Source of the DNA: Gammaproteobacteria bacterium
GTDB taxonomy: Bacteria > Pseudomonadota > Gammaproteobacteria > 21-64-14
Direction of reading: 5' to 3'
Assembly (NCBI GenBank): GCA_027013145.1
Contig: JALUXX010000056.1
Span: forward strand, 1-64,000
DNA length: 64,000 nt
Below, piece by piece: positions 49,240 to 60,692 of the stretch. Numbering within the stretch: position 1 is the stretch's first letter; each line of letters starts with the position of its first letter. Made by a program: the position numbers and the translations under genes. The notes beneath the pieces were generated by a model. The model did no database searches and was not told the DNA's origin. It was given only the letters and a program-made list of their open reading frames with translations.

Positions 49240-50646
49240 ATGGGCGCACCGACCTACACCGCGCTGTTCGATGCCGAGCGCATCCGCCGCTACGATACGG
49301 CCGGGCCGCGCTATACCTCCTATCCGACGGCGCCGCTCTTCCACGAGGGGTTCGCGGAGCCGGAATACCGGGCCTGGGCACAACGCGGCAACGCGGCGCA
49401 GCCGCCGCGGCCGCTGTCGCTGTATTTCCATCTCCCCTTCTGCGCCACCGTCTGTTTCTACTGCGCGTGCAACAAGGTGGTCACGCGCGACCGCTCGCGC
49501 GCCGCGCCCTACCTGGAGCGGCTGATTCGCGAGATCGAGCTGCAGGGCGCCCTCTTCGATCGGGCCCGCAGCGTCGATCAGCTCGCCTGGGGGGGCGGCA
49601 CGCCCACCTTCCTCGATCACGATCAGATCCGTGCGCTGATGGCGGCGACGCGGCGCCACTTCACGTTGCGCGACGACGACCGCGGCGAGTACTCCGTCGA
49701 GGTGGATCCGCGCGAAGCCGATGCCGAGACCATCGCCGTGCTGCGCGCGGAGGGCTTCAACCGGCTCAGCATCGGCGTGCAGGACTTCGACCCGCGGGTG
49801 CAGAGGGCGGTCAATCGCATCCAGAGCGAGGCGCAGACGGTGGAGGTCATGGAGGCGGCGCGCCGCGAGGGCTTCCATTCGATCAACGTCGATCTCATCT
49901 ACGGCCTGCCGTTTCAGGACGTCGGGAGCTTTGCGCGCACCCTGGACAAGGTCATCGCCGCGGGACCCGACCGGCTCTCGGTGTTCAACTACGCGCATCT
50001 GCCCGAGCGTTTCAAGCCGCAACGGCGTATCCGCGCCGAGGACCTGCCGCCGCCCGCCGAGAAGCTGGCGATCCTGGGTCATACGATCGAGCGGCTGACC
50101 GCGGCCGGCTACGTCTATATCGGCATGGATCACTTCGCGCGCCCGGACGACGAGCTCGCGCGCGCGCAGCGGGCGGGCACGCTCTACCGCAACTTCCAGG
50201 GCTATTCGACCCACGCCGACTGCGACCTCGTCGGGCTCGGGGTCACGGCGATCGGCAAGGTGGGAGACACCTACAGCCAGAACCTGCGCGACCTGCCCGC
50301 CTACTACGAGCGCCTGGACGCGGGCCGCCTGCCGGTGTTCCGCGGCTATGAACTCGACGCCGACGACCGCTTGCGCCGCGACGTGATCATGGGGCTGGCC
50401 TGCAACCTGGGGGTGGCCTTCGATCCGCTGGAGGCGCGCTACGGCATCGTCTTCGCCGATTACTTCCGGCGCGAGCTCGAGGAACTCGCCGTGATGGCCG
50501 AGGACGGACTGGTGGAGATCGGATCGCGCGCGATCCGCGTCGCCCCGCCGGGGCGGCTGCTGGTGCGCAACCTGTGCATGGTCTTCGACCGCCACCTGCG
50601 CGCACGACGCGCGGGCGAGCCACGCGCCTTTTCGCGCGTGATCTGA
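49240..50646 (+). CDS. hemN: Oxygen-independent coproporphyrinogen III dehydrogenase
   Basis: HemN is a radical-SAM enzyme that converts coproporphyrinogen III to protoporphyrinogen IX without oxygen. The 468-residue protein has RRYDTAGPRYTSYPTAP at the N-terminus, the Fe-S motif HLPFCATVCFYCAC, the glycine motif AWGGGTPTFL, and YIGMDHFARPDDELARAQ near the C-terminal part; this is true HemN, not a HemW. An ANR/FNR-like box lies just upstream, fitting low-oxygen induction. Confidence 0.96.
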   Translation: MGAPTYTALFDAERIRRYDTAGPRYTSYPTAPLFHEGFAEPEYRAWAQRGNAAQPPRPLSLYFHLPFCATVCFYCACNKVVTRDRSRAAPYLERLIREIELQGALFDRARSVDQLAWGGGTPTFLDHDQIRALMAATRRHFTLRDDDRGEYSVEVDPREADAETIAVLRAEGFNRLSIGVQDFDPRVQRAVNRIQSEAQTVEVMEAARREGFHSINVDLIYGLPFQDVGSFARTLDKVIAAGPDRLSVFNYAHLPERFKPQRRIRAEDLPPPAEKLAILGHTIERLTAAGYVYIGMDHFARPDDELARAQRAGTLYRNFQGYSTHADCDLVGLGVTAIGKVGDTYSQNLRDLPAYYERLDAGRLPVFRGYELDADDRLRRDVIMGLACNLGVAFDPLEARYGIVFADYFRRELEELAVMAEDGLVEIGSRAIRVAPPGRLLVRNLCMVFDRHLRARRAGEPRAFSRVI

Positions 50647-50686
50647 CGCGGTCGGGTCGCGACGCGCCGCGCGCGCCGCGGGCGGC

Positions 50687-50884
50687 TCAGACCTGCCGGT
50701 AGATCAGCCCCGGCGGCAGGAGCATCTCGCCGCGGTCGAGCTGATCGAGGGGACAGCCCTCGACATCGCACTGGGCGATGCGGTCGAACACGTAGGTCGC
50801 TTCGCGGTCTTCGATCTTCTCGAAGATCGGCTTGCCGAGGTAGCTCCCGATCTTCGCTCCGTAATGGCGGTAGTTGCGGTCCAT
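50687..50884 (-). CDS. Small hypothetical protein (65 aa)
   Basis: This 65-residue protein (MDRNYRHYGAKIGSYLGKPI..., ending PPGLIYRQV) has two closely spaced cysteines (QCDVEGCP) and is otherwise charged. The start at 50884 has a purine-rich AGAGAGACGAG upstream. Codon use looks normal and the protein is compact, so it seems real, but I recognise no family. It converges with hemN. Confidence 0.6.
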   Translation of the reverse strand: MDRNYRHYGAKIGSYLGKPIFEKIEDREATYVFDRIAQCDVEGCPLDQLDRGEMLLPPGLIYRQV

Positions 50885-51137
50885 CTCGTCTCTCTTGCGT
50901 GACAGCGGAGTACAGCCTCGCCCGGATGCGCGGCGCCGCGGGGGCGGGCGGCGGGATCGTCGCCTCCCCCGACTGAATCCAGCGACGGGCGGCGCGGAAA
51001 CTTTAGGGTTTCCCCGCCGGCGATGCAAACCGTTGCCGCACGGCGACGATCGCTCCGGGCCCATACCCGATCGGACCCGCTACGGGCGGCGGGGTTCACC
51101 GTCGCGGCCCGGGTCGCCGCGCGCCGCGGGCAGGCGC

Positions 51138-51143
51138 TACAAT
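51138..51143 (+). promoter_or_regulatory. Candidate -10 box for aroC
   Basis: TACAAT (in GCTACAATG) lies only 9 bases before the aroC ATG, implying an extremely short leader or none. No clear -35 was found. Confidence 0.4.
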
Positions 51144-51151
51144 GTCGGCCC

Positions 51152-52255
51152 ATGTCCGGCAATACCATCGGCAGGCTGTTCACGGTCACGACCTTCGGCG
51201 AGAGCCACGGGCCGGCGATCGGCTGCGTGGTCGACGGGTGCCCGCCGGGGCTGGAGCTGAGCGAGGCCGATCTGCAGCCCGATCTCGACCGCCGCCGCCC
51301 GGGCCGCAGCCGCCACACCTCGCAGCGGCGCGAGCCCGACGCGGTCCGGATCCTCTCCGGGGTCTTCGAGGGGCGCACCACGGGCACCCCCATCGGGCTG
51401 CTGATCGAGAACACCGATCAGCGCCCGCGCGACTACGCCGATCTCATGGACCGCTTCCGGCCCGGGCACGCCGACTACACCTACGTTCAGAAGTACGGGG
51501 TGCGCGACTACCGCGGCGGCGGACGCTCGTCCGCGCGCGAGACCGCCATGCGCGTGGCCGCCGGGGCGATCGCGCGCAAGTACCTGCGCGAGCGCTGCGG
51601 CGTGCGCATCCGCGGCTACCTGGCCCAGCTCGGCCCGATCCGGCCCGAGGCCTTCGACTGGGAGGAGGTCGAGCGCAACCCGTTTTTCTGCCCGGACGCC
51701 GCGGCGGTGCCCGAACTGGAGAAGTTCATGGACGCCCTGCGCAAGGCGGGCGACTCGATCGGCGCGCGCGTGAACGTCGTCGCCGAGGGCGTGCCGCCGG
51801 GGCTCGGAGAGCCGGTCTTCGACCGCCTCGACGCCGACCTCGCCCACGCCCTGATGAGCATCAACGCGGTGAAGGGGGTGGAGATCGGCGCCGGCTTCGG
51901 ATGCGTCACCCAACGCGGCACCGAACACCGCGACGAGATCACGCCGGAGGGGTTCCTCAGCAATCACGCGGGCGGCGTGCTGGGGGGCATCTCGACCGGG
52001 CAGGATCTGCTGATTTCGATCGCGCTCAAGCCGACCTCGAGCCTGCGCCTGCCGGCGCGCACCGTCGATCTGCGCGGCGCCGCGGTGGAGGTGGTGACGA
52101 AGGGGCGTCACGACCCGTGCGTGGGTATCCGCGCGACCCCGATCGCCGAGGCGATGACGGCCATCGTGGTGCTGGACCACCTGCTGCGCCAACGCGCCCA
52201 GAACGCCGAGGTCGTACCCCCGCTGGCGCCGGTCCCGCCGGGCGTCTCCCGCTGA
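51152..52255 (+). CDS. aroC: Chorismate synthase
   Basis: AroC makes chorismate from 5-enolpyruvylshikimate 3-phosphate, using reduced FMN. The 367-residue protein has [34 protein letters not shown]-type [39 protein letters not shown], and [17 protein letters not shown]. The start at 51152 ([10 protein letters not shown]) is the family start. It supplies the trp pathway encoded at the right end of the window. Confidence 0.98.
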   Translation: MSGNTIGRLFTVTTFGESHGPAIGCVVDGCPPGLELSEADLQPDLDRRRPGRSRHTSQRREPDAVRILSGVFEGRTTGTPIGLLIENTDQRPRDYADLMDRFRPGHADYTYVQKYGVRDYRGGGRSSARETAMRVAAGAIARKYLRERCGVRIRGYLAQLGPIRPEAFDWEEVERNPFFCPDAAAVPELEKFMDALRKAGDSIGARVNVVAEGVPPGLGEPVFDRLDADLAHALMSINAVKGVEIGAGFGCVTQRGTEHRDEITPEGFLSNHAGGVLGGISTGQDLLISIALKPTSSLRLPARTVDLRGAAVEVVTKGRHDPCVGIRATPIAEAMTAIVVLDHLLRQRAQNAEVVPPLAPVPPGVSR

Positions 52256-52283
52256 TCCGCGCGGCGGCTGTGCCCGCGGCACG

Positions 52284-53426
52284 ATGATCTACTGGCGCCT
52301 GTCGGCCTTCTACCTGTTCTACTTCGCGGCGCTCGGGGCGCTGATCCCGTACTGGAGCCTCTACCTGCAGTCCCGCGGCTACGGGGCGGTGGCCATCGGC
52401 GAGCTGGTGGCGATCATGATGGCCACCCGGATCGTGGCCCCGAACCTCTGGGGCTGGCTGGCCGACCACACCGGGCGGCGCATGGCGGTGGTGCGCCTCG
52501 CCTCGTTCCTCGCCTGGGCGGCGTTCGCCGCCGTGCCCGCTGCCCGGGGCTTCGCGGGGCTCGCCGCCGTGGTGGCGGCGTTCGGCTTCTTCTGGAACGC
52601 CGCCCTGCCGCAGTTCGAGGCGACCACCCTCGACCACCTGGGTGCGCGCGTCCATCGCTACAGCCGCGTGCGCCTATGGGGCTCGCTCGGCTTCATCGCC
52701 AGCGTGAGCGGACTCGGGCTCCTGTTCCAGCACCACCCGCCGTCCTTACTGGTACCGGTGATGCTGCTGCTCCTGGCCGGGATCTGGCTCGCCAGCCTGC
52801 GCGTGCCGGAGCGCCCGCGCGCACCCCCGACGGCGGCCGGGGCGCCGTTGGCGCAGGTGCTGCGCCGGCCCGAGGTGGCGACCCTGCTGCTGGTGTGCCT
52901 GCTCATGCAGGTCAGCCACGGGGCCTATTACGCCTTCTTCACCCTGTTCCTGGAACGCTACGGCTACGGCGCCGGGCTCATCGGGGCGCTGTGGGCCCTC
53001 GGTGTCGCGGCCGAGATCGGGATCTTCCTCGTCATGCCGCGGGTGCTCCTGCGGCTCGGCCCCCGGGCCCTGTTGCAGGCGAGTCTGGCGCTCGCGGCCC
53101 TGCGCTGGGGGTTGATTGGGGGATTCCCGGAGCATCTCGGCGTCATCGTCTTCGCCCAGACCCTGCACGCGGCCAGCTTCGGCGTCTATCACGCAGTGGC
53201 CATCGACCGGATCCACCGGTATTTCCCCGGACGCCTGCAGGGGCGCGGGCAGGCCCTCTACAGCAGCGTGAGCTTCGGCGCCGGCGCCGCTCTCGGCAGC
53301 CTCGCGAGCGGCTATCTCTGGGCCGGCATCGGCCCCAGCGCCACCTTCTACGCGGCCGCCGCGGTCGCCGCCGCGGCCTGGGTGCTGGCCGGGCGCGGGA
53401 TCCCGCCGGGCCCCCCGCCGCGGTGA
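52284..53426 (+). CDS. MFS transporter, HcaT-like
   Basis: The inner-membrane protein of 380 residues has about twelve hydrophobic segments. The N-terminal YWRLSAFYLFYFAALGALIPYWSLYLQSRGY and WGWLADHTGRRMAV loop 2-3 motif resemble the 3-phenylpropionate transporter (HcaT) group, and SHGAYYAFFTLFLERYGY is shared with it. The substrate cannot be inferred; aromatic acids or nucleosides are handled by relatives. It follows aroC by 28 bases, but a metabolic link is not evident. Confidence 0.85.
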   Translation: MIYWRLSAFYLFYFAALGALIPYWSLYLQSRGYGAVAIGELVAIMMATRIVAPNLWGWLADHTGRRMAVVRLASFLAWAAFAAVPAARGFAGLAAVVAAFGFFWNAALPQFEATTLDHLGARVHRYSRVRLWGSLGFIASVSGLGLLFQHHPPSLLVPVMLLLLAGIWLASLRVPERPRAPPTAAGAPLAQVLRRPEVATLLLVCLLMQVSHGAYYAFFTLFLERYGYGAGLIGALWALGVAAEIGIFLVMPRVLLRLGPRALLQASLALAALRWGLIGGFPEHLGVIVFAQTLHAASFGVYHAVAIDRIHRYFPGRLQGRGQALYSSVSFGAGAALGSLASGYLWAGIGPSATFYAAAAVAAAAWVLAGRGIPPGPPPR

Positions 53427-53473
53427 GTACGGCGCGCGGCCGACGGGAGAGTGGTCGCCTGCGCCCGTTCCGA

Positions 53474-53479
53474 TATAAT
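53474..53479 (+). promoter_or_regulatory. TATAAT -10 box for the leuCDB-asd operon
   Basis: A perfect TATAAT lies 40 bases before the leuC ATG, just past the MFS gene. The -35 at the expected spacing is poor. No leader peptide with Leu codons was noticed. Confidence 0.6.
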
Positions 53480-53519
53480 GAACCGCTTTCGCCCACCGCC
53501 CGACGGGGCACGGATTCCG

Positions 53520-54926
53520 ATGGCCGGCCGAACCCTCTACGACAAGCTCTGGGACGACCACGTGGTGCGCGCCGAGGCCGACGGCACGGCGCTGATCTAC
53601 ATCGACCGCCACCTCGTCCACGAGGTCACCTCGCCGCAGGCCTTCGAGGGGCTGCGGCTCGCCGGACGCCGGCCGTGGCGTCCGGGGGCCGCGCTCGCGG
53701 TCCCCGACCACAACGTCCCGACGACGGCGCGCGCGCAGGGCATCGCCGATCCGGTCTCGCGCGTGCAGGTGGAGGCGCTCGACGCCAACTGCGCGGCCTT
53801 CGGGATCACCGAGTTCGATATGTGCGATCCGCGCCAGGGCATCGTCCACGTCGTCGGACCGGAGCAGGGTCTCACCCTCCCCGGCATGACGGTGGTGTGC
53901 GGGGATTCGCACACCTCCACCCACGGGGCCGTGGGTGCGCTCGCCTTCGGGATCGGCACCTCCGAGGTCGAGCATGTGCTCGCCACCCAATGCCTGGTGC
54001 TGAAAAAGTCGCGCAACTTCCGGGTGCGCATCGAGGGGGCGTGCGCACCGGGCGTGACCGCCAAGGATCTCGCGCTCGCGCTCATCGGTGCGATCGGGAC
54101 GGCGGGCGCCACCGGCCATACGGTGGAGTTCGCCGGAGCGGCGGTGCGCGCACTCTCGGTCGAGGGGCGCATGACGCTGTGCAACATGGCCATCGAGGCC
54201 GGCGCGCGCGCGGGGCTGGTGGCGGTGGACGAGCGCACCGTCGAGTACCTGCGCGGCCGTCCCCTGGCGCCCGCCGGGGCGCTGTGGGAGCGCGCGGTGC
54301 AGGCCTGGGGTGAGTTGCACAGCGATGCCGATGCGGTCTTCGACCGCGAGGTCGCGCTCGACGCCGCGACGCTCGCGCCGCAGGTGACCTGGGGCACGTC
54401 CCCGGAGATGGTCGTCCCGGTCGACGGGTGCGTCCCGGACCCGGCGGCGGAGGCCGACCCGGTGCGGCGCGAGGACATGCGCCGCGCGTTGCGCTACATG
54501 GCGCTGGAGCCGGGCATGCCGATCATCGAGATCCGCCCGGACAAGGTCTTCATCGGTTCGTGCACCAACTCGCGCATCGAGGACCTGCGCGCCGCCGCGG
54601 CGGTGGTGCGCGGGCGCCGGGTCGCGGCGGGCATCCGCCAGGCGCTGGTGGTGCCGGGCTCGGGGCTGGTCAAGCGCCAGGCCGAGGCCGAGGGGCTCGA
54701 CCGGGTGTTCGTCGCGGCCGGTTTCGAGTGGCGCGAGCCCGGCTGTTCCATGTGCCTGGGCATGAATCCCGACCGGCTCGCCCCCGGGGAGCGTTGCGCG
54801 TCGACGTCCAACCGCAACTTCGAGGGCCGCCAGGGGCCGGGCGGGCGCACGCACCTCGTGAGTCCGGCGATGGCCGCGGCGGCGGCGGTCCACGGCCGCT
54901 TCGTGGACGTGCGCGAGCTCGGCTGA
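53520..54926 (+). CDS. leuC: 3-isopropylmalate dehydratase large subunit
   Basis: LeuC with LeuD isomerises 2- to 3-isopropylmalate in leucine synthesis. The 468-residue aconitase-like protein keeps the 4Fe-4S cysteines in [12 protein letters not shown] and [10 protein letters not shown], plus [11 protein letters not shown] and [18 protein letters not shown]. The ATG at 53520 ([16 protein letters not shown]) is the family start. It leads leuC-leuD-leuB-asd. Confidence 0.98.
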   Translation: MAGRTLYDKLWDDHVVRAEADGTALIYIDRHLVHEVTSPQAFEGLRLAGRRPWRPGAALAVPDHNVPTTARAQGIADPVSRVQVEALDANCAAFGITEFDMCDPRQGIVHVVGPEQGLTLPGMTVVCGDSHTSTHGAVGALAFGIGTSEVEHVLATQCLVLKKSRNFRVRIEGACAPGVTAKDLALALIGAIGTAGATGHTVEFAGAAVRALSVEGRMTLCNMAIEAGARAGLVAVDERTVEYLRGRPLAPAGALWERAVQAWGELHSDADAVFDREVALDAATLAPQVTWGTSPEMVVPVDGCVPDPAAEADPVRREDMRRALRYMALEPGMPIIEIRPDKVFIGSCTNSRIEDLRAAAAVVRGRRVAAGIRQALVVPGSGLVKRQAEAEGLDRVFVAAGFEWREPGCSMCLGMNPDRLAPGERCASTSNRNFEGRQGPGGRTHLVSPAMAAAAAVHGRFVDVRELG

Positions 54927-54938
54927 AGGAGGCGGCGC

Positions 54939-55592
54939 ATGGAACCGTTTCAGACCCTGACCGGATTGGTGGCGCCGCTCGATCGGGCCAACGTCGATAC
55001 CGACGCCATCATCCCCAAGCAGTTCCTCAAGTCGATCCGGCGTACCGGCTTCGGTCCCTACCTGTTCGACGCGTGGCGCTACCTGGACCACGGCGAGCCG
55101 GGGATGGACTGCGCGGGCCGTCCGCGCAACCCGGACTTCGTCCTCAATCAGCCGCGCTACCGGGGGGCGAGCATCCTGCTCGCGCGCGACAATTTCGGTT
55201 GCGGCTCCTCGCGCGAGCACGCGGTGTGGGCGCTGACGGACTACGGTTTCCGCGTCGTGATCGCCCCCACGTTCGCCGACATCTTCTACAACAACGCCTT
55301 CAAGAACGGGCTGCTGGCGCTCACGCTGCCGGCGCAGACCGTGGACCGGCTGTTCCGCGAGACGCAGGCGCAGGAGGGCTACCGCCTTACCGTGGACCTG
55401 CGCGCGCAGACGGCCGCTACGCCGGGCGGGGAGGCGATCGCCTTCGAGATCGACGCCTTCCGCCGCCGCCGGCTGCTCGAAGGCCTCGACGAGATCGGCC
55501 TCACGCTGCAGCACGCCGGGGCCATCCGCGACTACGAGCGCCGGCGCCGCGCGCAGGCCCCGTGGCTGTTTCCGGACGCGCCGGAGCGCTGA
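54939..55592 (+). CDS. leuD: 3-isopropylmalate dehydratase small subunit
   Basis: The 217-residue swivel-domain partner of LeuC has [26 protein letters not shown] at the N-terminus and the active-site loop [15 protein letters not shown], with [19 protein letters not shown]. It follows leuC by 12 bases with an AGGAGG-type ribosome site. Confidence 0.98.
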   Translation: MEPFQTLTGLVAPLDRANVDTDAIIPKQFLKSIRRTGFGPYLFDAWRYLDHGEPGMDCAGRPRNPDFVLNQPRYRGASILLARDNFGCGSSREHAVWALTDYGFRVVIAPTFADIFYNNAFKNGLLALTLPAQTVDRLFRETQAQEGYRLTVDLRAQTAATPGGEAIAFEIDAFRRRRLLEGLDEIGLTLQHAGAIRDYERRRRAQAPWLFPDAPER

Positions 55593-55636
55593 ATGAGTCC
55601 TGAATCCGTCCTGTCCACTCTGTCGAGATCGACCCG

Positions 55637-56722
55637 ATGACCCACCGCATCCTCGTCCTGCCCGGCGACGGGATCGGCCCCGAGATCGTCGCCGAGGCCG
55701 TCCGCATCCTCGAGTTGCTGCGCGCCGAATTCGGCCTCGCCGTCGAGATCGAGGAGGGCAAGGTCGGCGGCGCCGCCTACGAGGCCGCCGGCAGCCCGCT
55801 CCCGGAGGAGACCCTGCGCCTGGCCCGCGCCGCCGACGCCGTGCTGCTCGGCGCCGTGGGCGGACCGCGCTGGGAGGGGCTTGCGCGCGAGCTGCGCCCG
55901 GAGCGCGGGCTGCTCGGCCTGCGCGCGGAGCTGGGCCTGTTCGCCAACCTGCGCCCGGCCCTGCTCTACCCGCAGCTCGCGGCGGCCTCGAGTCTGCGCC
56001 CCGAGATCGTCGCCGGACTCGACCTGATGATCGTGCGCGAGCTGACAGGCGGCATCTATTTCGGCACCCCGCGCGGCGTGCGCGACGAGGGCGGCGTGCG
56101 CACTGCCTACAACACCATGGTCTATTCGGAGGCCGAGATCGAGCGCATCGGCCGGGTCGCCTTCGAGACGGCGCGGCGCCGCTCCGGACGCCTGTGCTCG
56201 GTGGACAAGGCCAATGTCCTCGAGGTATCGGAGCTGTGGCGTGAGGTGCTGACCGCCCTCGCGGCGGAGTTTCCCGACGTCACGCTCAGTCACCTGTACG
56301 TGGACAACGCCGCGATGCAACTGGTGCGCGCGCCCAAGCAGTTCGACGTCATCGTGACCGGGAACCTGTTCGGCGATATCCTCTCCGATCAGGCGGCGAT
56401 GCTCACCGGCTCCATCGGGATGCTGCCCTCGGCCTCGCTCGATGCGCACGGCAAGGGGATGTACGAGCCGATCCACGGCTCGGCCCCCGACATCGCCGGG
56501 CGCGGTACGGCCAACCCGCTCGCCACGATCCTGTCCGTGGCCATGCTGCTGCGCCACTCCCTGGGCGAGGAGGAGGCCGCCGCGCGGGTGGAGCGGGCCG
56601 TGGGGGCGGCGCTCGATCAGGGCCTGCGCACGCCGGATATCGCCGCGCCGGGCACGCGCGCGGCGGGCACGCGCGAGATGGGCGCGGCGGTGGCGGCGGC
56701 GCTGCGGGCGCAGGCACGATGA
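55637..56722 (+). CDS. leuB: 3-isopropylmalate dehydrogenase
   Basis: LeuB oxidatively decarboxylates 3-isopropylmalate with NAD. The 361-residue protein has [57 protein letters not shown] and [22 protein letters not shown], all typical. It lies 44 bases after leuD. Confidence 0.98.
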   Translation: MTHRILVLPGDGIGPEIVAEAVRILELLRAEFGLAVEIEEGKVGGAAYEAAGSPLPEETLRLARAADAVLLGAVGGPRWEGLARELRPERGLLGLRAELGLFANLRPALLYPQLAAASSLRPEIVAGLDLMIVRELTGGIYFGTPRGVRDEGGVRTAYNTMVYSEAEIERIGRVAFETARRRSGRLCSVDKANVLEVSELWREVLTALAAEFPDVTLSHLYVDNAAMQLVRAPKQFDVIVTGNLFGDILSDQAAMLTGSIGMLPSASLDAHGKGMYEPIHGSAPDIAGRGTANPLATILSVAMLLRHSLGEEEAAARVERAVGAALDQGLRTPDIAAPGTRAAGTREMGAAVAAALRAQAR

Positions 56723-56750
56723 ACGGACGGCGGGAAGCGACGAGGCGGCT

Positions 56751-57773
<1,023 letters not shown>

Positions 57774-57928
57774 GCTATATTTCCATCGGGACCGGCGGCG
57801 GACCCGGCGGGGGGAAATTAAGGTAACCGGGGAGGCTTCCGATATAGGCCTCACAGGCCCGAGTCGGCGGGGTGCCCGCGGCGCGGGCCGCGCCCATGGG
57901 ACGAGCCGCAGAAGGGAGCGTTTCTAAA

Positions 57929-60607
57929 ATGAATCGGAAGCTGGCCTTGGCCGTGGCCTCCGCGTGCATGGTGGCGCCCGCGCCGCTGTACGCCCTCGGG
58001 CTCGGCACCATCACCCTGCATTCCAACCTCGACCAGAAGCTCAACGCCGACATCCGGCTCTATTCCGACAACCCGTCGGAGCTGGACGGGGCACTCGTGA
58101 GCCTGGCGAGCCCCGCGGCCTTCGCCCGTGCCGGGATCGACCGCCCGCTCATCCTGAGTTCGCTGCGCTTCAAGGTCGTGCGGGTCGACGGCCATCCGGC
58201 GATCCGGGTCACCAGCGACCAGCCGGTGCGCGAGCCGTTCCTGAACTTCATCGTCGAGGTCGACTGGCGTAGCGGGCGGATCCTGCGTCAATACACGGTC
58301 CTGCTGAACCCGCCGACGATGACGGCCCTGCGCGCCGCGGGGGTACGTCCCGCCGGTGCGCGGGCGGCGGCGCGTACGCCCGCCGCCGCCGCGCCCGTGC
58401 GGGCGGCGACGGCGTCGGCGCGGCAGTCCACGGTGCCCGCCGCGCCGGCACGGCGCAGCGTGCGGCGGGGCGCCGGGACGTCCGCCCCGGGCGCCGTTCC
58501 GGGGACGATCCGCACCGAGCGCAACGACACCCTCTGGGGCATCGCCCAGCGCGTGCGCCCCAACGAACGCGTGACCATCGAGCAGATGATGCTGGCGCTG
58601 CTGGATGCAAATCCGCAGGCGTTCTATGACCACAACATCAACCGGCTGAAGGCCGGCTACGTCCTGAGGGTCCCGGACATCTCCCAGGTCCTCGGGATCG
58701 ACCCCAAGGGCGCGCTCGCCCAGGTGCGCCACCAGAATCTGCTGTGGGAGCAGTACCGCAGGCGCCTGGCGCAGGCGGGGACCGGGACGCCGGCCGCGGC
58801 CAAGACCTCCGCCGCGAAGACCTCTGCGACGCCGTCGGCAGCGCAGATGGAGGAGGAGCGGTTGCGCCTGCTGGCTCCCGGCTCCGGGGCTTCCGGCGCC
58901 GCCGGCGCACCCGGTGCCGGCGCGGGGGCGAAGAGCACCCAGGCGCTGAAGAACCAGCTCGCGCTGGCCAACGAGGCCGCGGCCTCCAAGGCCGAGGAGG
59001 CCAAGGACCTGCAGGGCCGGGTCACCGCGCTCCAGGGGCAGGTCGACAAACTCAAGGAGCTGCTGAGCCTCAAGGATCAGCAGCTCGCCGATCTCCAGAG
59101 CCGGCTCAAGGCCCAGTCGGGCGCGAAGCCGGCCGCCGTCGCGGAGGGTGCGGCCCAACCGGCCGCGAAAGCGGCCCCGGCGCCCGTGAAGCCGGCTCCC
59201 GCGGCCGGGGAGGCGGCGAAGAGCCCCGAAGCGGCGAAGACCGGGGCGGCGGCGAAACCCGAAGCGCCCGCGGCGAAATCCGAGACACCGGCCGCGAAGC
59301 CCGCGACGCCCCCCGCGAAGCCGCCGGCCCCGCCGGTGGTCCATCGCGCGGCCCCGCCGCCCCGCACGCCGTCGGGCGGCTCGCTGCGCGATCTGCTCAA
59401 CGACCGCGGCGTGCTCGGCATGCTCGGCGGTCTGGTCCTGGCCCTCGGGGCGCTGGTCTGGTTGGTTCTGCGCCGGCGGCGCAGCGCGGAGGAACCCGGT
59501 TTCCCGCGGCCGCTCGAGCCGGTCGGGGACGAGGGAGCCGGGGACGCAGCCGGGGGTGAGACCGCGGCGGCGACGGAATCGGCGCCAACGGCGGATGCGG
59601 CATCGGCCGAGGAGGCCGCGCCGCTGGTGGCGGAGGCCGGCGGCGATGCGCTGGCGGAGGCGGAGATCTACCTCGCCTACGGGCGCTACGAACAGGCGGC
59701 CGAACAGCTCGCGCAGGCGGTGCGGGCGCAGCCGGATCGCCCCGATCTCAAGGCCAAGCTGCTCGAGGCCTATCACGGTCTCGGGGATCGGGAGCGGTTT
59801 GAGGCGACCGCCGAGGCCCTGTACGCCGACCTCGGCGACGCGGCGCATCCGCTGTGGGCGGAGGTCGCCCGCTGGGGAGCGGAGCTGTGTCCGGAACATC
59901 CGCTGTTCCGCGCGGAGCCCGCCGACGCCGCCGCCGGTGCCCACGAGGCGGGCGCGGAGGCGACCGGTGAAGCCCCGCAGGAATCTTCCCAGGCATCCCC
60001 GGAGGCGCCCGAGCCGGTCGACGCGCTGCTGCGTGAACTGGTGGCCGAACTGCCCGCGGACGAGGGGGCGCAGAGCCATCCGTCGGCGCAGGCCCCGGCG
60101 GAGGAGCCGGCGGCGGAACGCGACGCGGTCGGGGACGAGGGGACCGTGACAGCGCCCGCGGCGGAGTCGCCGCCGGAGGAGACGCGCGAGGAAACCCCGG
60201 CCGGCGCCGCGGGTGCGGGCGAGGCCGACCTCGGCTTCGAGATCCCGGGCGCGGGCGCGCCGGCCGCGGAGTCCGCCGGAGAGGAGTCGGCCGGTGCGGA
60301 ACCGGCGGTTGAGGAGCCGGCGGCCGACGCGGACCGTTCCAACGTCATCGAATGGGAAGGCGGGCTGGCCTCCGGGCTGGCGGCGCGCGGCGGCGATTCC
60401 GACGCGGGTGCGCAGGAGGAGTCCGCGGACGAGGAATCCGCCCTGGGCGAGCCCGACGAGGTCGGGACCAAGCTCGATCTGGCGCGGGCCTACCTCGACA
60501 TGGGCGATCAGGAAGGGGCGCGCGAGCTGCTCGCCGAGGTCCTCGAGGAGGGCAGCGACGGGCAGCGCGAGGAGGCCGAAGGCCTGATGCAGCAGCTGAG
60601 CGCCTGA
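57929..60607 (+). CDS. fimV: FimV, LysM-containing inner-membrane hub of polar/type IV pilus functions
   Basis: The 892-residue protein opens with a signal peptide (MNRKLALAVASACMVAPAPLYA) and the FimV N-terminal domain (LGTITLHSNLDQKLNADIRL). It has a peptidoglycan-binding LysM motif near 190-245 (TERNDTLWGIAQRV...LKAGYVLRVPD), a coiled coil, a long Ala/Pro/Lys-rich linker, one membrane segment near 496 (GGLVLALGALVWLVL), a helical region and a very acidic tail. The conserved C-terminal FimV domain closes it (KLDLARAYLDMGDQEGARELL). In Pseudomonas, FimV organises the pole, pilus assembly and cAMP signalling. The ATG at 57929 has GAAGGGAG upstream; the earlier frame start at 57872 is not signal-like. 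Confidence 0.95.
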   Translation: MNRKLALAVASACMVAPAPLYALGLGTITLHSNLDQKLNADIRLYSDNPSELDGALVSLASPAAFARAGIDRPLILSSLRFKVVRVDGHPAIRVTSDQPVREPFLNFIVEVDWRSGRILRQYTVLLNPPTMTALRAAGVRPAGARAAARTPAAAAPVRAATASARQSTVPAAPARRSVRRGAGTSAPGAVPGTIRTERNDTLWGIAQRVRPNERVTIEQMMLALLDANPQAFYDHNINRLKAGYVLRVPDISQVLGIDPKGALAQVRHQNLLWEQYRRRLAQAGTGTPAAAKTSAAKTSATPSAAQMEEERLRLLAPGSGASGAAGAPGAGAGAKSTQALKNQLALANEAAASKAEEAKDLQGRVTALQGQVDKLKELLSLKDQQLADLQSRLKAQSGAKPAAVAEGAAQPAAKAAPAPVKPAPAAGEAAKSPEAAKTGAAAKPEAPAAKSETPAAKPATPPAKPPAPPVVHRAAPPPRTPSGGSLRDLLNDRGVLGMLGGLVLALGALVWLVLRRRRSAEEPGFPRPLEPVGDEGAGDAAGGETAAATESAPTADAASAEEAAPLVAEAGGDALAEAEIYLAYGRYEQAAEQLAQAVRAQPDRPDLKAKLLEAYHGLGDRERFEATAEALYADLGDAAHPLWAEVARWGAELCPEHPLFRAEPADAAAGAHEAGAEATGEAPQESSQASPEAPEPVDALLRELVAELPADEGAQSHPSAQAPAEEPAAERDAVGDEGTVTAPAAESPPEETREETPAGAAGAGEADLGFEIPGAGAPAAESAGEESAGAEPAVEEPAADADRSNVIEWEGGLASGLAARGGDSDAGAQEESADEESALGEPDEVGTKLDLARAYLDMGDQEGARELLAEVLEEGSDGQREEAEGLMQQLSA

Positions 60608-60692
60608 CCCGCGGGCCGCTACGCGGGGGTGCCGCCGGGTCGTCCCCGCCCCCGCGTGCGCATCGCCGGGGGCGCCCATCGGACCGCGATCC

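Noticed and set aside
53427-53519. Leucine leader peptide and attenuator before leuC
   Set aside because: No short frame with clustered Leu codons and no terminator hairpin with a T-run was found.
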